Shown here: one piece after another, positions 1-10,137 of the stretch
How the letters are laid out: every line of letters starts with the position of its first letter
Numbering within the stretch: position 1 is the first letter of the stretch
NCBI RefSeq assembly: GCF_052056485.1
Contig: NZ_CP183948.1
Coordinates: forward strand, 2,232,001 to 2,296,000
Direction of reading: 5' to 3'
DNA from: Paenibacillus_AQ nitricinens
GTDB taxonomy: Bacteria; Bacillota; Bacilli; Paenibacillales; Paenibacillaceae
DNA length: 64,000 bases
Position numbers and translations under genes: made by a program
The notes under the pieces: model-generated
Databases searched by the model: none
Told to the model about the DNA's origin: nothing
The model's input: only the letters and a program-made list of their open reading frames with translations

Positions 1-2532
1 GAGCTATTACAGAAGATAGGATCTACGATCCAGGTGAGTAATGACGGTATTTTTGACACAAGTCCTGAGGGTAACTTCTGGTCTCAACCTATAGGAACGA
101 ACACGTATACGGTTAGATTACATCCAGGATTAGTGAAAAACTATATTACAGACCGGGCATTGACCGTTGAGTATTACAGTGGGGCCAGCTTGGAAAAAGT
201 CGGACATCAAGCACTAACAGATACGGATAAAGTTACCGTCCTTGTTTCAGGAAATGAAACGACGTTTCAAGATAAGATCGCTGCCGGCGGATACGTTTAT
301 GATATCGTCGATGACGGTGTTGGTGGCTCTGCAATTCCTGCAATAGCTTCAGAAGAAGTAGAAAAGGGACGTATTATTGTCTCCGGTATGAACTTTGTGA
401 ATGATAAGCAGCTGGATGAATCTTATAATCCTAAGGGCAACAATGAGCTTGGATTGAATTCTATCAATTGGCTGGCTCACAGAGAAACGAAGATCGACAC
501 GATCGCTAGTCTTAAAACACAACCAGAAGGAACAGCTGGAGTAGTTGAGGGAACAGTCGTTACGGGCTCGGACATCTTCTTCGATGCGTTCTATGTTCAG
601 GATGCTTCTGGCGGGATTATGGCCTTTAAAGAAGTTCCTGAGAAAAGTTTGGTTGAAGGGGATACCGTACGAATTTACGGAAAAACGAAGCTGTTCGAGA
701 ACAACTATGAACTTGAATTTGATTCGTTCGCGATGGACGTAATTAAAACAGGACATACGGATCCGATACAATCACTTACATTAACTACAGCTCAGGCTAG
801 TTTGGATAGTAACCAAGGGCTGTTAGTAAAAGTGACGGGGAAGGTTCGTTCACAATTCGATGAGAACTCCTATGTTATTGATGATGGCTCGGGTCCAATT
901 CTGGTCTTTGCCGATGGGTATATCGTAAAACAGAGTGGTCCTGTTCCGGTATTGGCTATCGGCGATACATTGGTAGCTGTGGGAGTTACCGGCAAGAATA
1001 CGGAAGGAACTCGCATCCGTGTGCGGAATACGAAGGAACTGGCTAAAGGTACCGATGAACCAATACCTACGGCAACAGTATCGCCAGCGCCAACGGAAAC
1101 ACCAGTTGTGACGCCGACGCCGACAGCAACGCCGACGCCGACGCCAACGCCGACAGCAACGCCGACGCCGACACCGACGGTAGAACCAACAGGAACACCA
1201 GTAGTGACACCGTCTCCAGATCCGACGTCACCAGTATCGGTATGGACACCATCACCAATGCCAACTGCAAAACCAACAGCAACACCAGTACCTACAGATC
1301 ATGCGGCACAGTTGGATAACGTTAAGATTGCAGCGATAACTGAAGTGGGTAAGGATGGTGTGACATACGATAAAGTATCTGTCGATGCCAATGCACTTAC
1401 CAAAGCACTTCAAGCGCATATGCAAGCGGTTCTAGGAATGGAGCTTTCCACGAATCCTATTAAAATCGAACTGCCATTACAGGCGTTTGCACCAACGGAT
1501 GGTTCTAGATTGAACTCCAGTCTGAAGATTGAGAGCAGTCAGTTCTTCTATAATCTTCCTTCAAGTGTGATTCCTACGGCAGAGCTATTAAGAAGTCTGG
1601 GTGTGGATATTAAAGATATCAACATCACTATAATGATTTCAAAAGTGGATGAGCAACAAACCGGAATTATTAATCAAGCAGCCAACCAAAAGAGTGGCAG
1701 CTTGCTAAGTCCAGCATTTAAGTTTGAAATCACTGCTGAAGGCAATGGAAAGACGGTTAAGATTAATAACTTTGGTACGACTTATGTGTCCAGAGGGATA
1801 GCGCTGGATACAGCACTTGATCCACGAATTAGTACCGGAGTCCGTTTTGACGAAGCAAGTGGAGAGCTTGTATTCGTGCCTACTTACTTTACAGTGACAG
1901 GCAACAAAACTTTGGCAGACATGAAACGAAATGGAAACAGCATCTACACAGTCATTCACTCTGATGTTACGTTTAATGATATTAAAGGACATTGGGCGCA
2001 GAGCGATATCGAGCTTCTTGCTTCTAAATTAATTGTTAAGGGTGAAACTTCTACACATTTTGCACCTGAACAGCAAATTACAAGAGCGGAGTTCGCAGCT
2101 TTACTAGTACGGTCACTTGGGCTGGATGCTCAAGGGACAACGGTGAAGTTCAAGGATGTGAAGGCGAGTGATTGGTTCTATGGTGCTGTTGCCGCGGCAA
2201 CAGATGCGAAGATTGTAAATGGGCTTGAAGATAACAGCTTCCACCCATTAACACCGATTAGCCGTGAAGAAATGGCAGTGATGACGCTTCGTGCACTGAC
2301 CTATGCAGGTTATACTTCATCTGTTGCGACGAATCAGAACACTCTATTAGCTTCTTACAAGGATAATAGTACCATTGGAAGCTGGGCTAAGGAATCGGTC
2401 TCCGAATTATTAGCTAGTCAGGTTATGAATGGGATGACAGAGACGACCTTCGCTCCTAAAGCGTTGGCTACTCGTGCGCAAGCGGTTAAGATTCTCAAGC
2501 AATCACTGCAATTGATTAAATTTATGAACTAA
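1..2532 (+). CDS. SLH-domain surface protein, 5' truncated
   Basis: The reading frame is open back to base 1, so the N-terminus lies outside the window; the GTG at 34 has no ribosome binding site and is not the start. Visible order: an alpha/beta segment (to about base 480), a tandem OB-fold-like region (about 500-1050, of the type found in secreted nucleases and phosphatases), a Pro/Thr linker (about 1063-1300), a beta-rich region, then three SLH repeats at about 1970-2125, 2145-2310 and 2350-2515, each with a GHWA/DWFY/GSWA-type opening and a TRA/SRE motif. SLH triplets anchor proteins to pyruvylated secondary cell-wall polymer, so this is an exported, wall-bound protein. The catalytic part, if any, is missing; a secreted hydrolase is possible but cannot be shown. 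Confidence 0.85.
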   Translation, partial: ELLQKIGSTIQVSNDGIFDTSPEGNFWSQPIGTNTYTVRLHPGLVKNYITDRALTVEYYSGASLEKVGHQALTDTDKVTVLVSGNETTFQDKIAAGGYVYDIVDDGVGGSAIPAIASEEVEKGRIIVSGMNFVNDKQLDESYNPKGNNELGLNSINWLAHRETKIDTIASLKTQPEGTAGVVEGTVVTGSDIFFDAFYVQDASGGIMAFKEVPEKSLVEGDTVRIYGKTKLFENNYELEFDSFAMDVIKTGHTDPIQSLTLTTAQASLDSNQGLLVKVTGKVRSQFDENSYVIDDGSGPILVFADGYIVKQSGPVPVLAIGDTLVAVGVTGKNTEGTRIRVRNTKELAKGTDEPIPTATVSPAPTETPVVTPTPTATPTPTPTPTATPTPTPTVEPTGTPVVTPSPDPTSPVSVWTPSPMPTAKPTATPVPTDHAAQLDNVKIAAITEVGKDGVTYDKVSVDANALTKALQAHMQAVLGMELSTNPIKIELPLQAFAPTDGSRLNSSLKIESSQFFYNLPSSVIPTAELLRSLGVDIKDINITIMISKVDEQQTGIINQAANQKSGSLLSPAFKFEITAEGNGKTVKINNFGTTYVSRGIALDTALDPRISTGVRFDEASGELVFVPTYFTVTGNKTLADMKRNGNSIYTVIHSDVTFNDIKGHWAQSDIELLASKLIVKGETSTHFAPEQQITRAEFAALLVRSLGLDAQGTTVKFKDVKASDWFYGAVAAATDAKIVNGLEDNSFHPLTPISREEMAVMTLRALTYAGYTSSVATNQNTLLASYKDNSTIGSWAKESVSELLASQVMNGMTETTFAPKALATRAQAVKILKQSLQLIKFMN
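1063..1302 (+). repeat. Pro/Thr-rich linker repeat in SLH protein
   Basis: Degenerate tandem codons for Thr-Pro pairs (ACG CCG type, densest at about 1108-1180) encode an unstructured wall-spanning linker. The low-complexity DNA is the reason a spurious minus-strand frame exists here. Confidence 0.85.
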
Positions 2533-2542
2533 TTGGTACTAA

Positions 2543-2580
2543 AGAAAGAGCTGCCTGAGATTATTCAGGCAGCTCTTTCT
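2543..2580. terminator. Bidirectional terminator
   Basis: A perfect 16-bp inverted repeat (2543-2558 with 2565-2580, loop of 6) lies between the convergent SLH gene and the GNAT gene, with T/A-rich flanks on both sides. Confidence 0.85.
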
Positions 2581-2587
2581 TATTCCA

Positions 2588-3172
2588 TTACCGCTTAGAA
2601 AGCTGGTAATAATTATAGCTTTCATTTTCAATCGTAATTTCATTAATTAAGTCAAAGTCACATTTTTGTATGACTCTAATTGAGGGTGTATTATGTACCA
2701 GAGCAATAGCGTTTAATACATCGTTAGATGTGTGCTCAAATAAAAACTTAATCAGTCCCTTGGCAGCTTGTGTAGTATACCCTTTGCCGCGATGATCCTT
2801 GGATATGGCATACATAATCTCTCTGTTCGGAGCGGGTAATTCATCCTTCATACCTGTACAACACCAACCGATAAACTCATTCGTCTCTTTTAAAATAATG
2901 CCTAAGCGAAGACGAAGCTCCCCGATATTTCCATCCGCTGAGACTGCTTGCAGAAACTGTTGGTTTTCTTTTATTTCATAGTTTATTAACCAATCTAGCC
3001 GTTGCTCTTTAGGGACATTCCAGTCGGGCAGAAATTCTATGATTTCAGGCTGCGTGGTAAGTGCATGAAACTCATCTAAATCCTCCAAGCTAAACTCTCG
3101 TAACAGGATATCTTTACATTCAATGGTAAATAAATCGCGTTTTGTTGATTCATAACCTACATGGGTATTCAT
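2588..3172 (-). CDS. GNAT family N-acetyltransferase (RimJ/RimL-like)
   Basis: The 194-residue protein has the RimJ/RimL layout: an N-terminal ILLREFSLEDLDEF strand-helix, a central IGWCC strand, and the acetyl-CoA loop SKDHRGKGYTTQAAKGL (R/Q-x-x-G-x-G/A motif), followed by a C-terminal SIRVIQKCDF segment typical of the family. It transfers an acetyl group from acetyl-CoA to an amine; the substrate cannot be read from the sequence. The start has a GGAG site 9-12 bases upstream. It stands alone, convergent with the SLH gene. Confidence 0.85.
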   Translation of the reverse strand: MNTHVGYESTKRDLFTIECKDILLREFSLEDLDEFHALTTQPEIIEFLPDWNVPKEQRLDWLINYEIKENQQFLQAVSADGNIGELRLRLGIILKETNEFIGWCCTGMKDELPAPNREIMYAISKDHRGKGYTTQAAKGLIKFLFEHTSNDVLNAIALVHNTPSIRVIQKCDFDLINEITIENESYNYYQLSKR

Positions 3173-3429
3173 ATTTCATCTCTCCTTCATGCATTCTAAT
3201 TCATTTTATCATGAATAAAAGGGTCTATTTGGTAAATTTTAATTATAAAAAAGTTTTCTTTTATTTCATAAAAATATTAATTAGTTAATATATTAATTGA
3301 TTATAAAGTGTGTTATTATGTTTCGTATAAAGGTTAAATGATTCACGGTTGGAACGGTTCTGTCGTAGTAATCAGTAGATTGGTTAGGCTTTTATGATTT
3401 CTAATACAAAAGATGACAGGTGATCTTCT

Positions 3430-6400
3430 ATGAACAATGACAATAGTAACAAATCTATTAATAGTAATTTGATAGCGTATTATAAGTTTGATAACCCCGA
3501 TCATGTAGGTCAAGATTACTCAGGGAATGGGAACGATGGAACCGCTTCAGGGACTAAGCTGCCCTCCATTCAGACGGTAGCGGGTAGAAGTGCTGTTTCA
3601 CTAGCGGGTGGAGAACATGGCACATCCTATATTTCTTTGCCGGATGATCTTCTTAAAGAGGTCAGCGACCAAACTGGCCTTACTGTATCGACTTGGATGC
3701 ATGTAAGTAGTGGTGGGAGCTTATGGGAAAGACTTTTTGATTTCGGCAAAGGCGAGACGGGTCCTTATATTTTTTTAACACGAAATTTCCGGGGAACTTG
3801 TTTTGCAGGGGAAGATTTAGTCGCAGATCCTGGGAAATCCTTTACTGCTGGTGAATGGGTACATGTCGCTTTTGCGGTCACTGGAACAAAAGGTGGAACA
3901 CTAAGCAGTGCAGGACCTGTAGTGTATATAAATGGTGAGGTCGTTGCGGACGGAATGATCAGTCAGACTTCCAGCGGTACATATGCTAAGCTGCGCACAT
4001 GGTTTGCTACATTTGAGGACCAAGGAAATTATAGTAACAATACGATCGGAAGGTCTCAGTACACTGCAGATGTGGATTTCGGAGGCTCTCTAGCGGACTT
4101 CCGTGTATATAAAGCGGGTTTAACGCAGGACGAAGTGATTGAGATTATGTGTGAATCGTTGACTGATGAAGATATCGTTAAGCTTGCAAAAGATAAATAT
4201 TTAACCTTCACTAGCTCCATCATCACCAAAGATATCGAATTGCCCGCTACGCTCATGGGCGGAAAAGTTAACGTGTCTTGGGTGTCCAGCGATTCAGCAA
4301 TCCTTTCTAATGAGGGCATTCTGAATAAAACAGTCCAATCTGCGCAAGGTGTAACGCTTACCGCGCTTTTGAAAAAAGGTGACAGTGTAGTAGAAAAGAG
4401 CTTCAATGTGTCTGTGCTCCCAGAAGGGTTGCCACCTTACACTTTAACGATCGATGGGAACCTTGAGATTTTGGATGTTAGCGATGTTCTATATGGCCTT
4501 TTCTATGAGGATATTAATAATGCAGCAGACGGTGGGATTTATGCAGAGCTAGTGCAGAATCGTTCCTTTGAGTCATTTGCTTTTGACAGCTATTCACATG
4601 TATGTGGGGTGCATGGGACTTCAACGGGAAGAAATTATACACCTTTGCATGCATGGTCTGGTGACACGGATAAAGTGACGGTTCATCATACAGGCGGATT
4701 AAATGATTTCTTCGGAATCGAAGATAAAGATATGAATGCTCATTATGTGACAGTGGCAGATGGCGCGACGATTAAGAATAGAGGCTTTGCGGATTCCAAT
4801 CAGCACTGCTCAATGTTTATTCAGAAGGATGCTAAGTATAACTTCACCATTTGGGCGAAGGCAGAGGCAGCGGGAACAATCACCCTGCAATTGCTCGACA
4901 AAGACGGTAAAGCCATTAGCGATACGGCGGTGGTTGAGGTGAACGATGACGGTAACTGGAAGAAATATGGCGTGGCTTCTAAGCTTGTATTAACAGGATC
5001 TGAAACTGTACTCGGTCAGCTGGCGTTAACCTTTAACGGTGAGATTTCCATTGATATGGTCTCCTTAATGCCGGAAGAGGTTTGGGGCGCTGGGGAAGAA
5101 GAACGTTCTGCTACAGCTCATGCGAACTATAAAGGGAATCCGAACTATAGACTTAGAAGAGACTTAGTGAATGCACTCGTTGATCTTCATCCGACGTTCT
5201 TGCGTTTCCCTGGAGGCTGTATTTCTGAAGGGTCTCATATTTGGGAGAATGTGTACGATTGGAAAGAATCCGTCAACGACATTGAGCTTCGCAAAGAGAA
5301 CTATAATGTATGGGGCTACATGATGACGATGGGGCTTGGCTATATGGAGTATTTCCAATTGGCCGAGGATTTGAATGCAACACCACTTCCTGTTATGGCC
5401 TGCGGGGTACTCTGTCAAGCACGTTCGGATTATGCGAATCCTGCTGGTGGTGCATTAAGAGACTATTATGTGAAGAACTTTACGGATCTGATTGATTTTG
5501 CGATAAGCATGGATTTTGACAATAACGAGTGGGCCGCTTTGCGTAAAAAGATGGGCCATGAAGCAGCGTTTGACCTGCGTTACTTGGGTGTGGGGAATGA
5601 AAACTGGGGAACAGAGTTTTTTGCTAACTTCGAATATTTTAAAATAACAATTGATGAATATATGGTGAAGAACTACCCTGATCATGAACTGACCATTCTT
5701 TCTACGGTTGGCGCACAAGCAGATGATGATGCCTATCAACAAGGCTGGAAATTCCTAAGCGGAAATCTACAGGGCTCGGAACAGATCAGCTTCACGGATG
5801 GAACATCAAGTATTGAAGAGACGGTTACCTGGTATGAGAAACAAAAGAACTACATGGATACCATTGCGGACGAGCATTACTACCGTTCCAACGAGTATTT
5901 GTTAGAGAATGCGGATCGCTACAATTATTATTACAGAGCTTATAAAGAAGACGGCAGTTTGGACGAGGCTGAAACTTCGAAGGTTTTTGTGGGTGAATAT
6001 GCTTCGACAGATAAAAATACATTGGCAGGAGCGATTGCTGAGGCGGCGATCATGTCCAGCTTCGAGAATAACGCTGATGTGATTAGACTAGCTGCAACGG
6101 CACCTTTGTTCAATAAGGTATTAACAGATGGCACCTACAGATGGACACCAGATTGCATTTGGTTTGATGATGAAACTGTATGGTACACGCCGAACTACTA
6201 TGTTCAACAGCTGTACGCTAAATATCTCGGCACCAAAGTGGTTGGCACATCGTTCTCGACCTATCGCAACGGGGAAAAGGTAGACCTCATTCCTCACGGA
6301 GGAATTGAAGTGGCTGCCGGAAAAGCATCAGTGGTTGTGAAGCGGTTGGAGGTTACTTCGAATACGGATGGAAGCGTTATGTTTGAGCAAGATTTTACAC

Positions 6401-7188
6401 AACCGCTGCATGAAGCTTGGAAAGTTATTCCTGGCTCTGCCGGATATACGATTGATCCTTCCAAAGGTCTAGTCTTGAAGGCACAGAACAGCGGGCTGAA
6501 TGGATTGTATATCCTCAATGACACGTGGACTAATTATAAAGTAGAGGTTGTTCTTGAAAGAGCTTCCGGCGAAGATGGCTTCTATGTAGGTGCAGGTCTG
6601 ACAGACATTTCACCAGAAAATAAAGATGTTATCGAATATGCGATTGGTTATAATGGCGATGCCACAGGAGTCAAGGTGTACAAGCAAGGGATTGAGGCTT
6701 ATACGCTCGGCGATTATTCCTCTAGTACAGCAGCAGGTAACCTGAGAGCTAGTTGCTATGAAGAGCTGGCGGATCATACGGTATATACCATCACTGTTAA
6801 TTATGGTGGAGCAGATGGCAAGCATTTGATTTGCTCTTACACAGATGGCAAGACAACAAGTAAAGTGCTTGATTATAAGCTCGAAGCGTATAACAGAGAA
6901 GTATACAATTCCGTTACTAAAGATGATAAGCATCTCTATATGAAGCTTGTGAATGCGGATCGTGTAGAGAAAGCAACGAAGCTTGAATTGAAAGGCTTAA
7001 ACGTAGCTACTACCGGTAAATGGATTACTTTAACAGGCGATGCTTCGCTGATTCACACCCCTAATGTGAACAGAAAAAATGATGAGAAGGTTACTCCGGT
7101 TGAAACAGAAATCATGTTTAATAAAGACACTGCAATTGTAAATCTAGCTGCCCATTCTGTGAACGTGATTGTTCTGGACCTTATTTAA
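3430..7188 (+). CDS. Alpha-L-arabinofuranosidase GH51, multidomain
   Basis: Predicted to release L-arabinose from arabinan or arabinoxylan side chains. Order: LamG-like concanavalin fold (about residues 12-240), atrophied bacterial Ig domain (245-330), GH51 catalytic barrel (from about 335) with acid/base E724 in GNENWG and nucleophile E856 in VGEYAS, then the C-terminal beta domain. That last domain appears split: a jelly-roll segment (about 985-1165, resembling DUF1080-type sugar-binding folds) sits before the final LVNADR strand block. At 1252 residues it is more than twice the usual 500-residue cytosolic GH51. The N-terminus is hydrophilic with no signal peptide, and an in-frame TGA at 3421-3423 rules out an upstream extension. 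AGGTGAT at 3418-3424 is the likely ribosome binding site. Arabinose release fits the pectin region downstream. Confidence 0.9.
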   Translation: MNNDNSNKSINSNLIAYYKFDNPDHVGQDYSGNGNDGTASGTKLPSIQTVAGRSAVSLAGGEHGTSYISLPDDLLKEVSDQTGLTVSTWMHVSSGGSLWERLFDFGKGETGPYIFLTRNFRGTCFAGEDLVADPGKSFTAGEWVHVAFAVTGTKGGTLSSAGPVVYINGEVVADGMISQTSSGTYAKLRTWFATFEDQGNYSNNTIGRSQYTADVDFGGSLADFRVYKAGLTQDEVIEIMCESLTDEDIVKLAKDKYLTFTSSIITKDIELPATLMGGKVNVSWVSSDSAILSNEGILNKTVQSAQGVTLTALLKKGDSVVEKSFNVSVLPEGLPPYTLTIDGNLEILDVSDVLYGLFYEDINNAADGGIYAELVQNRSFESFAFDSYSHVCGVHGTSTGRNYTPLHAWSGDTDKVTVHHTGGLNDFFGIEDKDMNAHYVTVADGATIKNRGFADSNQHCSMFIQKDAKYNFTIWAKAEAAGTITLQLLDKDGKAISDTAVVEVNDDGNWKKYGVASKLVLTGSETVLGQLALTFNGEISIDMVSLMPEEVWGAGEEERSATAHANYKGNPNYRLRRDLVNALVDLHPTFLRFPGGCISEGSHIWENVYDWKESVNDIELRKENYNVWGYMMTMGLGYMEYFQLAEDLNATPLPVMACGVLCQARSDYANPAGGALRDYYVKNFTDLIDFAISMDFDNNEWAALRKKMGHEAAFDLRYLGVGNENWGTEFFANFEYFKITIDEYMVKNYPDHELTILSTVGAQADDDAYQQGWKFLSGNLQGSEQISFTDGTSSIEETVTWYEKQKNYMDTIADEHYYRSNEYLLENADRYNYYYRAYKEDGSLDEAETSKVFVGEYASTDKNTLAGAIAEAAIMSSFENNADVIRLAATAPLFNKVLTDGTYRWTPDCIWFDDETVWYTPNYYVQQLYAKYLGTKVVGTSFSTYRNGEKVDLIPHGGIEVAAGKASVVVKRLEVTSNTDGSVMFEQDFTQPLHEAWKVIPGSAGYTIDPSKGLVLKAQNSGLNGLYILNDTWTNYKVEVVLERASGEDGFYVGAGLTDISPENKDVIEYAIGYNGDATGVKVYKQGIEAYTLGDYSSSTAAGNLRASCYEELADHTVYTITVNYGGADGKHLICSYTDGKTTSKVLDYKLEAYNREVYNSVTKDDKHLYMKLVNADRVEKATKLELKGLNVATTGKWITLTGDASLIHTPNVNRKNDEKVTPVETEIMFNKDTAIVNLAAHSVNVIVLDLI

Positions 7189-7208
7189 TAGAATAGATAG
7201 CATTGAGC

Positions 7209-7242
7209 GCGCGCCGATATCACCTCGGCGCGTGTTGTTGTT
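7209..7242 (+). terminator. Rho-independent terminator after GH51
   Basis: CGCGCCGA (7210-7217) pairs with TCGGCGCG (7225-7232) around a 7-base loop, followed by GTTGTTGTTT. The T-tract is imperfect. Confidence 0.6.
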
Positions 7243-7446
7243 TAGGAAGGCTTGTAATCGGTTGATGTTTATATAGGGAGAACTGTCCACTTCTTGATGA
7301 ATCTCTGAATCTAACTTACACTGGTGAAAGCACAATCACCCGAATGACTCTCCATCCTGCGAACCTCCCAGTTAATTTTCACCTCATAGCTGCTTTCATT
7401 TCACGAGAATATAGTTCATATCTTGCCCCTATAGGAGGATGATACA

Positions 7447-7968
7447 ATGATGAAATCATTCAAAATGGACTGGAAGGCAAATCTAAAAAATCCACAAACG
7501 ATTATGGCTTTGTTTACTTATCGTTTTGGAAATTGGGTGTATTATCGGGTGAAAAGTGGCCTGATCCGCAAACCTTTGTGGCTCCTATACCGAATAATGG
7601 ATGTGCTGTTTGTTCGAATTGTTGCCAGTGGAGAGCTTCATGCAGAGGCTCAAATTGGTGATGCGCTTCATTTACCGCATGGGTTAAATGGCATTATCAT
7701 TAGTCCTAAAGCGGTGATTGGAAACAACGCTACTATTTTTCACCAAGTGACCATTGGGGGGAGAAATAACTTAGGGGAACCTGTGATTGGTGATAGAGCA
7801 TTTATCGGAGTAGGTTCTAAGATACTTGGCCCGATTACGCTGGGGAATGATGTTAATATCGGAGCGATGTCAGTTGTGGTTAAGGATGTGCCGGATAATG
7901 CTTCGGCCGTAGGGATTCCTGCCAGAAATATTTTGCGAGATGAACCTAAACCTGTACATACAAGATAA
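7447..7968 (+). CDS. Hexapeptide-repeat acetyltransferase (serine acetyltransferase-like)
   Basis: The C-terminal half is a left-handed beta helix made of hexapeptide repeats (for example IISPKA-VIGNNA-TIFHQV-TIGG), with the catalytic-type His in the HLPHG and FHQVTIGG positions used by CysE/EpsC-like enzymes. It should acetylate a small hydroxyl acceptor with acetyl-CoA. At 173 residues it lacks the long N-terminal helical domain of true CysE, and no cysteine gene is adjacent, so a sugar or polysaccharide acetyltransferase is equally possible. Start ATG 7447 follows AGGAGG by 7 bases. Confidence 0.75.
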   Translation: MMKSFKMDWKANLKNPQTIMALFTYRFGNWVYYRVKSGLIRKPLWLLYRIMDVLFVRIVASGELHAEAQIGDALHLPHGLNGIIISPKAVIGNNATIFHQVTIGGRNNLGEPVIGDRAFIGVGSKILGPITLGNDVNIGAMSVVVKDVPDNASAVGIPARNILRDEPKPVHTR

Positions 7969-8078
7969 CGGCGGGATGTTCTAGTACATAGGGTATCGCT
8001 TTATTTTAATAAGTTACAGGGTATAATTAAAGCATCCAAGAAATCTTGTAATAACCTTCTAGAGATCGGAGTAATGAA

Positions 8079-9911
8079 ATGAAATATAGCAATTTAGAAG
8101 AGTGTGTAAATGATTTAGAGAAACATGGACATTTGGTTCGTATTCGTGAAGAAGTGGATCCCTATCTGGAGATGGCCGCAATTCACTTGAAGGTTTATGA
8201 AGCCGGTGGGCCTGCATTATTATTTGAAAATGTAAAAGGCTCGAAGTTTCGTGCGGTGTCTAACCTTTTTGGAACGATTGAGCGCAGTAAGTTTATCTTT
8301 CGGCGTACCTGGAACTCCACACATAACGTAATTGCACTTCGTAACGATCCTATGAAAGCACTCAAAAATCCTTTTAAATATGTAGGGACAGGACTATCCG
8401 CGAGAAAAGCATTGCCTATCAAAAAGCCAGGGGGTCTGCCAAGTGGTTTTCAGGAAATCAGTATTTCTGATCTTCCGCTGATTACACATTGGCCAGAGGA
8501 TGGTGGCGCTTTTGTCACATTGCCGCAAGTGTATTCCGAAGATCCAGACAAGCCAGGCATTATGAATTCCAATCTGGGCATGTACCGCGTTCAGTTGAAT
8601 GGCAATGATTATGAACTCAATAAAGAGGTTGGTATTCATTATCAGATTCATCGCGGTATCGGCGTTCACCAAGAAAGAGCCAATCGAAAAGGAGAACCCC
8701 TTAAAGTGAGCTGCTTCATCGGCGGACCTCCAGCGCATACGTTATCGGCTGTAATGCCTTTGCCAGAGGGAATGAGTGAGATGATCGTTGCAGGTTTACT
8801 TTCGGGACGTCATTTTAGCTATAGCTATGTAGATGGATATTGCATTAGTAATGATGCAGATTTTGTGATCACAGGGGAAATTCATCCTGGTGAGACGAAG
8901 CCGGAAGGGCCTTTTGGTGATCATTTAGGATATTACAGCTTAGTTCATCCTTTTCCAGTTATGAAAGTACATAAAGTGTACGCTAAAAAGAATGCCATCT
9001 TTCCATTTACGGTTGTCGGCAGACCACCACAAGAGGATACCGCTTTTGGTGAGTTAATTCACGAGTTGACGGGCGGAGCTATTCGACAAGAAATCCCGGG
9101 TGTCAAAGAAGTTCACGCCGTTGATGCTGCGGGAGTTCATCCCCTTTTATTTGCGATTGGCAGTGAACGTTATACGCCTTATCAGCAAGTGAAGCAGCCA
9201 GCAGAGATTCTTACCATTGCAAATCGGATTTTGGGTACAGGCCAGCTTAGTTTAGCTAAGTTTTTATTTATTACAGCCGAAGAACAACAGCCTATTAGTA
9301 CACATGATGTTGAAGATTTCTTGACGTATATTCTGGAGCGAATTAATCTTCGCAGAGATATTCATTTCTATACGAATACAACGATTGATACCCTTGATTA
9401 TTCCGGCACAGGATTAAACAGCGGGAGTAAGGTGATTTTCGCTGCAGTTGGGGAGAAGAAAAGAGAGCTAAGTACAGAGGTTCCTGGCATTTTTCAAGAA
9501 CTACAAGGATTTGAACATGCGCGTATGGTAATGCCGGGTCTCGTGGCGCTTCAAGGCTCTAAATTCACTACTTACGCTGAAGCAGCGCAGGAAATGAACA
9601 AGCTTAGCGAAGCGATTCAAGAAGAGGGAGCACTCCCATCATGTCCGATGATTATTGTGTGTGATGATAGCGAGTTCTTAAGTGATAGAATTGAGAATTT
9701 CCTATGGGCGACGTTCACGCGCAGCAATCCTTCTCATGATATATATGGCGTGAACAGTTCAACGGAGTATAAGCATTGGTCATGTGATAACGTGATTATT
9801 GATGCGCGTGTAAAACCTCATCAAGCGCCACCATTAATTCCGGATCAAGCGGTTCAAAAGCATATCGAACGATTATTTGCTCCGGGTGGCAGCTTAAACG
9901 GTAAGATCTAA
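8079..9911 (+). CDS. UbiD family (de)carboxylase
   Basis: The 610-residue protein has the UbiD signature KPEGPFGDHLGYYS in the middle, and REEVDPYLEMAAI near the N-terminus. UbiD enzymes carry out reversible non-oxidative decarboxylation of alpha,beta-unsaturated or aromatic acids using prenylated FMN. It is longer than the roughly 490-residue UbiD proper and closer in size to the menaquinone-type branch. No UbiX flavin prenyltransferase gene lies next to it, so cofactor supply must come from elsewhere. GGAG at 8068 precedes ATG 8079. Substrate unknown. Confidence 0.85.
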   Translation: MKYSNLEECVNDLEKHGHLVRIREEVDPYLEMAAIHLKVYEAGGPALLFENVKGSKFRAVSNLFGTIERSKFIFRRTWNSTHNVIALRNDPMKALKNPFKYVGTGLSARKALPIKKPGGLPSGFQEISISDLPLITHWPEDGGAFVTLPQVYSEDPDKPGIMNSNLGMYRVQLNGNDYELNKEVGIHYQIHRGIGVHQERANRKGEPLKVSCFIGGPPAHTLSAVMPLPEGMSEMIVAGLLSGRHFSYSYVDGYCISNDADFVITGEIHPGETKPEGPFGDHLGYYSLVHPFPVMKVHKVYAKKNAIFPFTVVGRPPQEDTAFGELIHELTGGAIRQEIPGVKEVHAVDAAGVHPLLFAIGSERYTPYQQVKQPAEILTIANRILGTGQLSLAKFLFITAEEQQPISTHDVEDFLTYILERINLRRDIHFYTNTTIDTLDYSGTGLNSGSKVIFAAVGEKKRELSTEVPGIFQELQGFEHARMVMPGLVALQGSKFTTYAEAAQEMNKLSEAIQEEGALPSCPMIIVCDDSEFLSDRIENFLWATFTRSNPSHDIYGVNSSTEYKHWSCDNVIIDARVKPHQAPPLIPDQAVQKHIERLFAPGGSLNGKI

Positions 9912-9920
9912 CCATAACTC

Positions 9921-9958
9921 AAAGACCTTCTTGGAAAACCAAGGAGGTCTTTTTGCTG
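9921..9958 (+). terminator. Terminator after ubiD-like gene
   Basis: A 14-bp stem (9921-9934 with 9939-9952, one G:U pair, AAAA loop) runs straight into TTTTTGCTGTTTTTT. Confidence 0.85.
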
Positions 9959-10137
9959 TTTTTTGAAATGATTTTACTCATATGAAATTAAAAATGTATA
10001 GGTGTATTCTGGGTTTTATGTCCCAGCTTGTCACGAAATCGTAGGATTTTATAACTAGAGGCGAGTGAATTGAACGGTTTAGTGTACGATAAACTCTGTT
10101 TTTTAAATGTTCATAGTGAAACTTAGGTGGTAGTATC

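Noticed and set aside
1067..1285. Minus-strand Leu/Ser/Ala-rich frame
   Set aside because: Product of the Thr-Pro linker repeat read backwards.
7243..7446. T-box or other riboswitch before the serine-acetyltransferase-like gene
   Set aside because: No T-box sequence, no antiterminator pair and no recognisable SAM-box elements.
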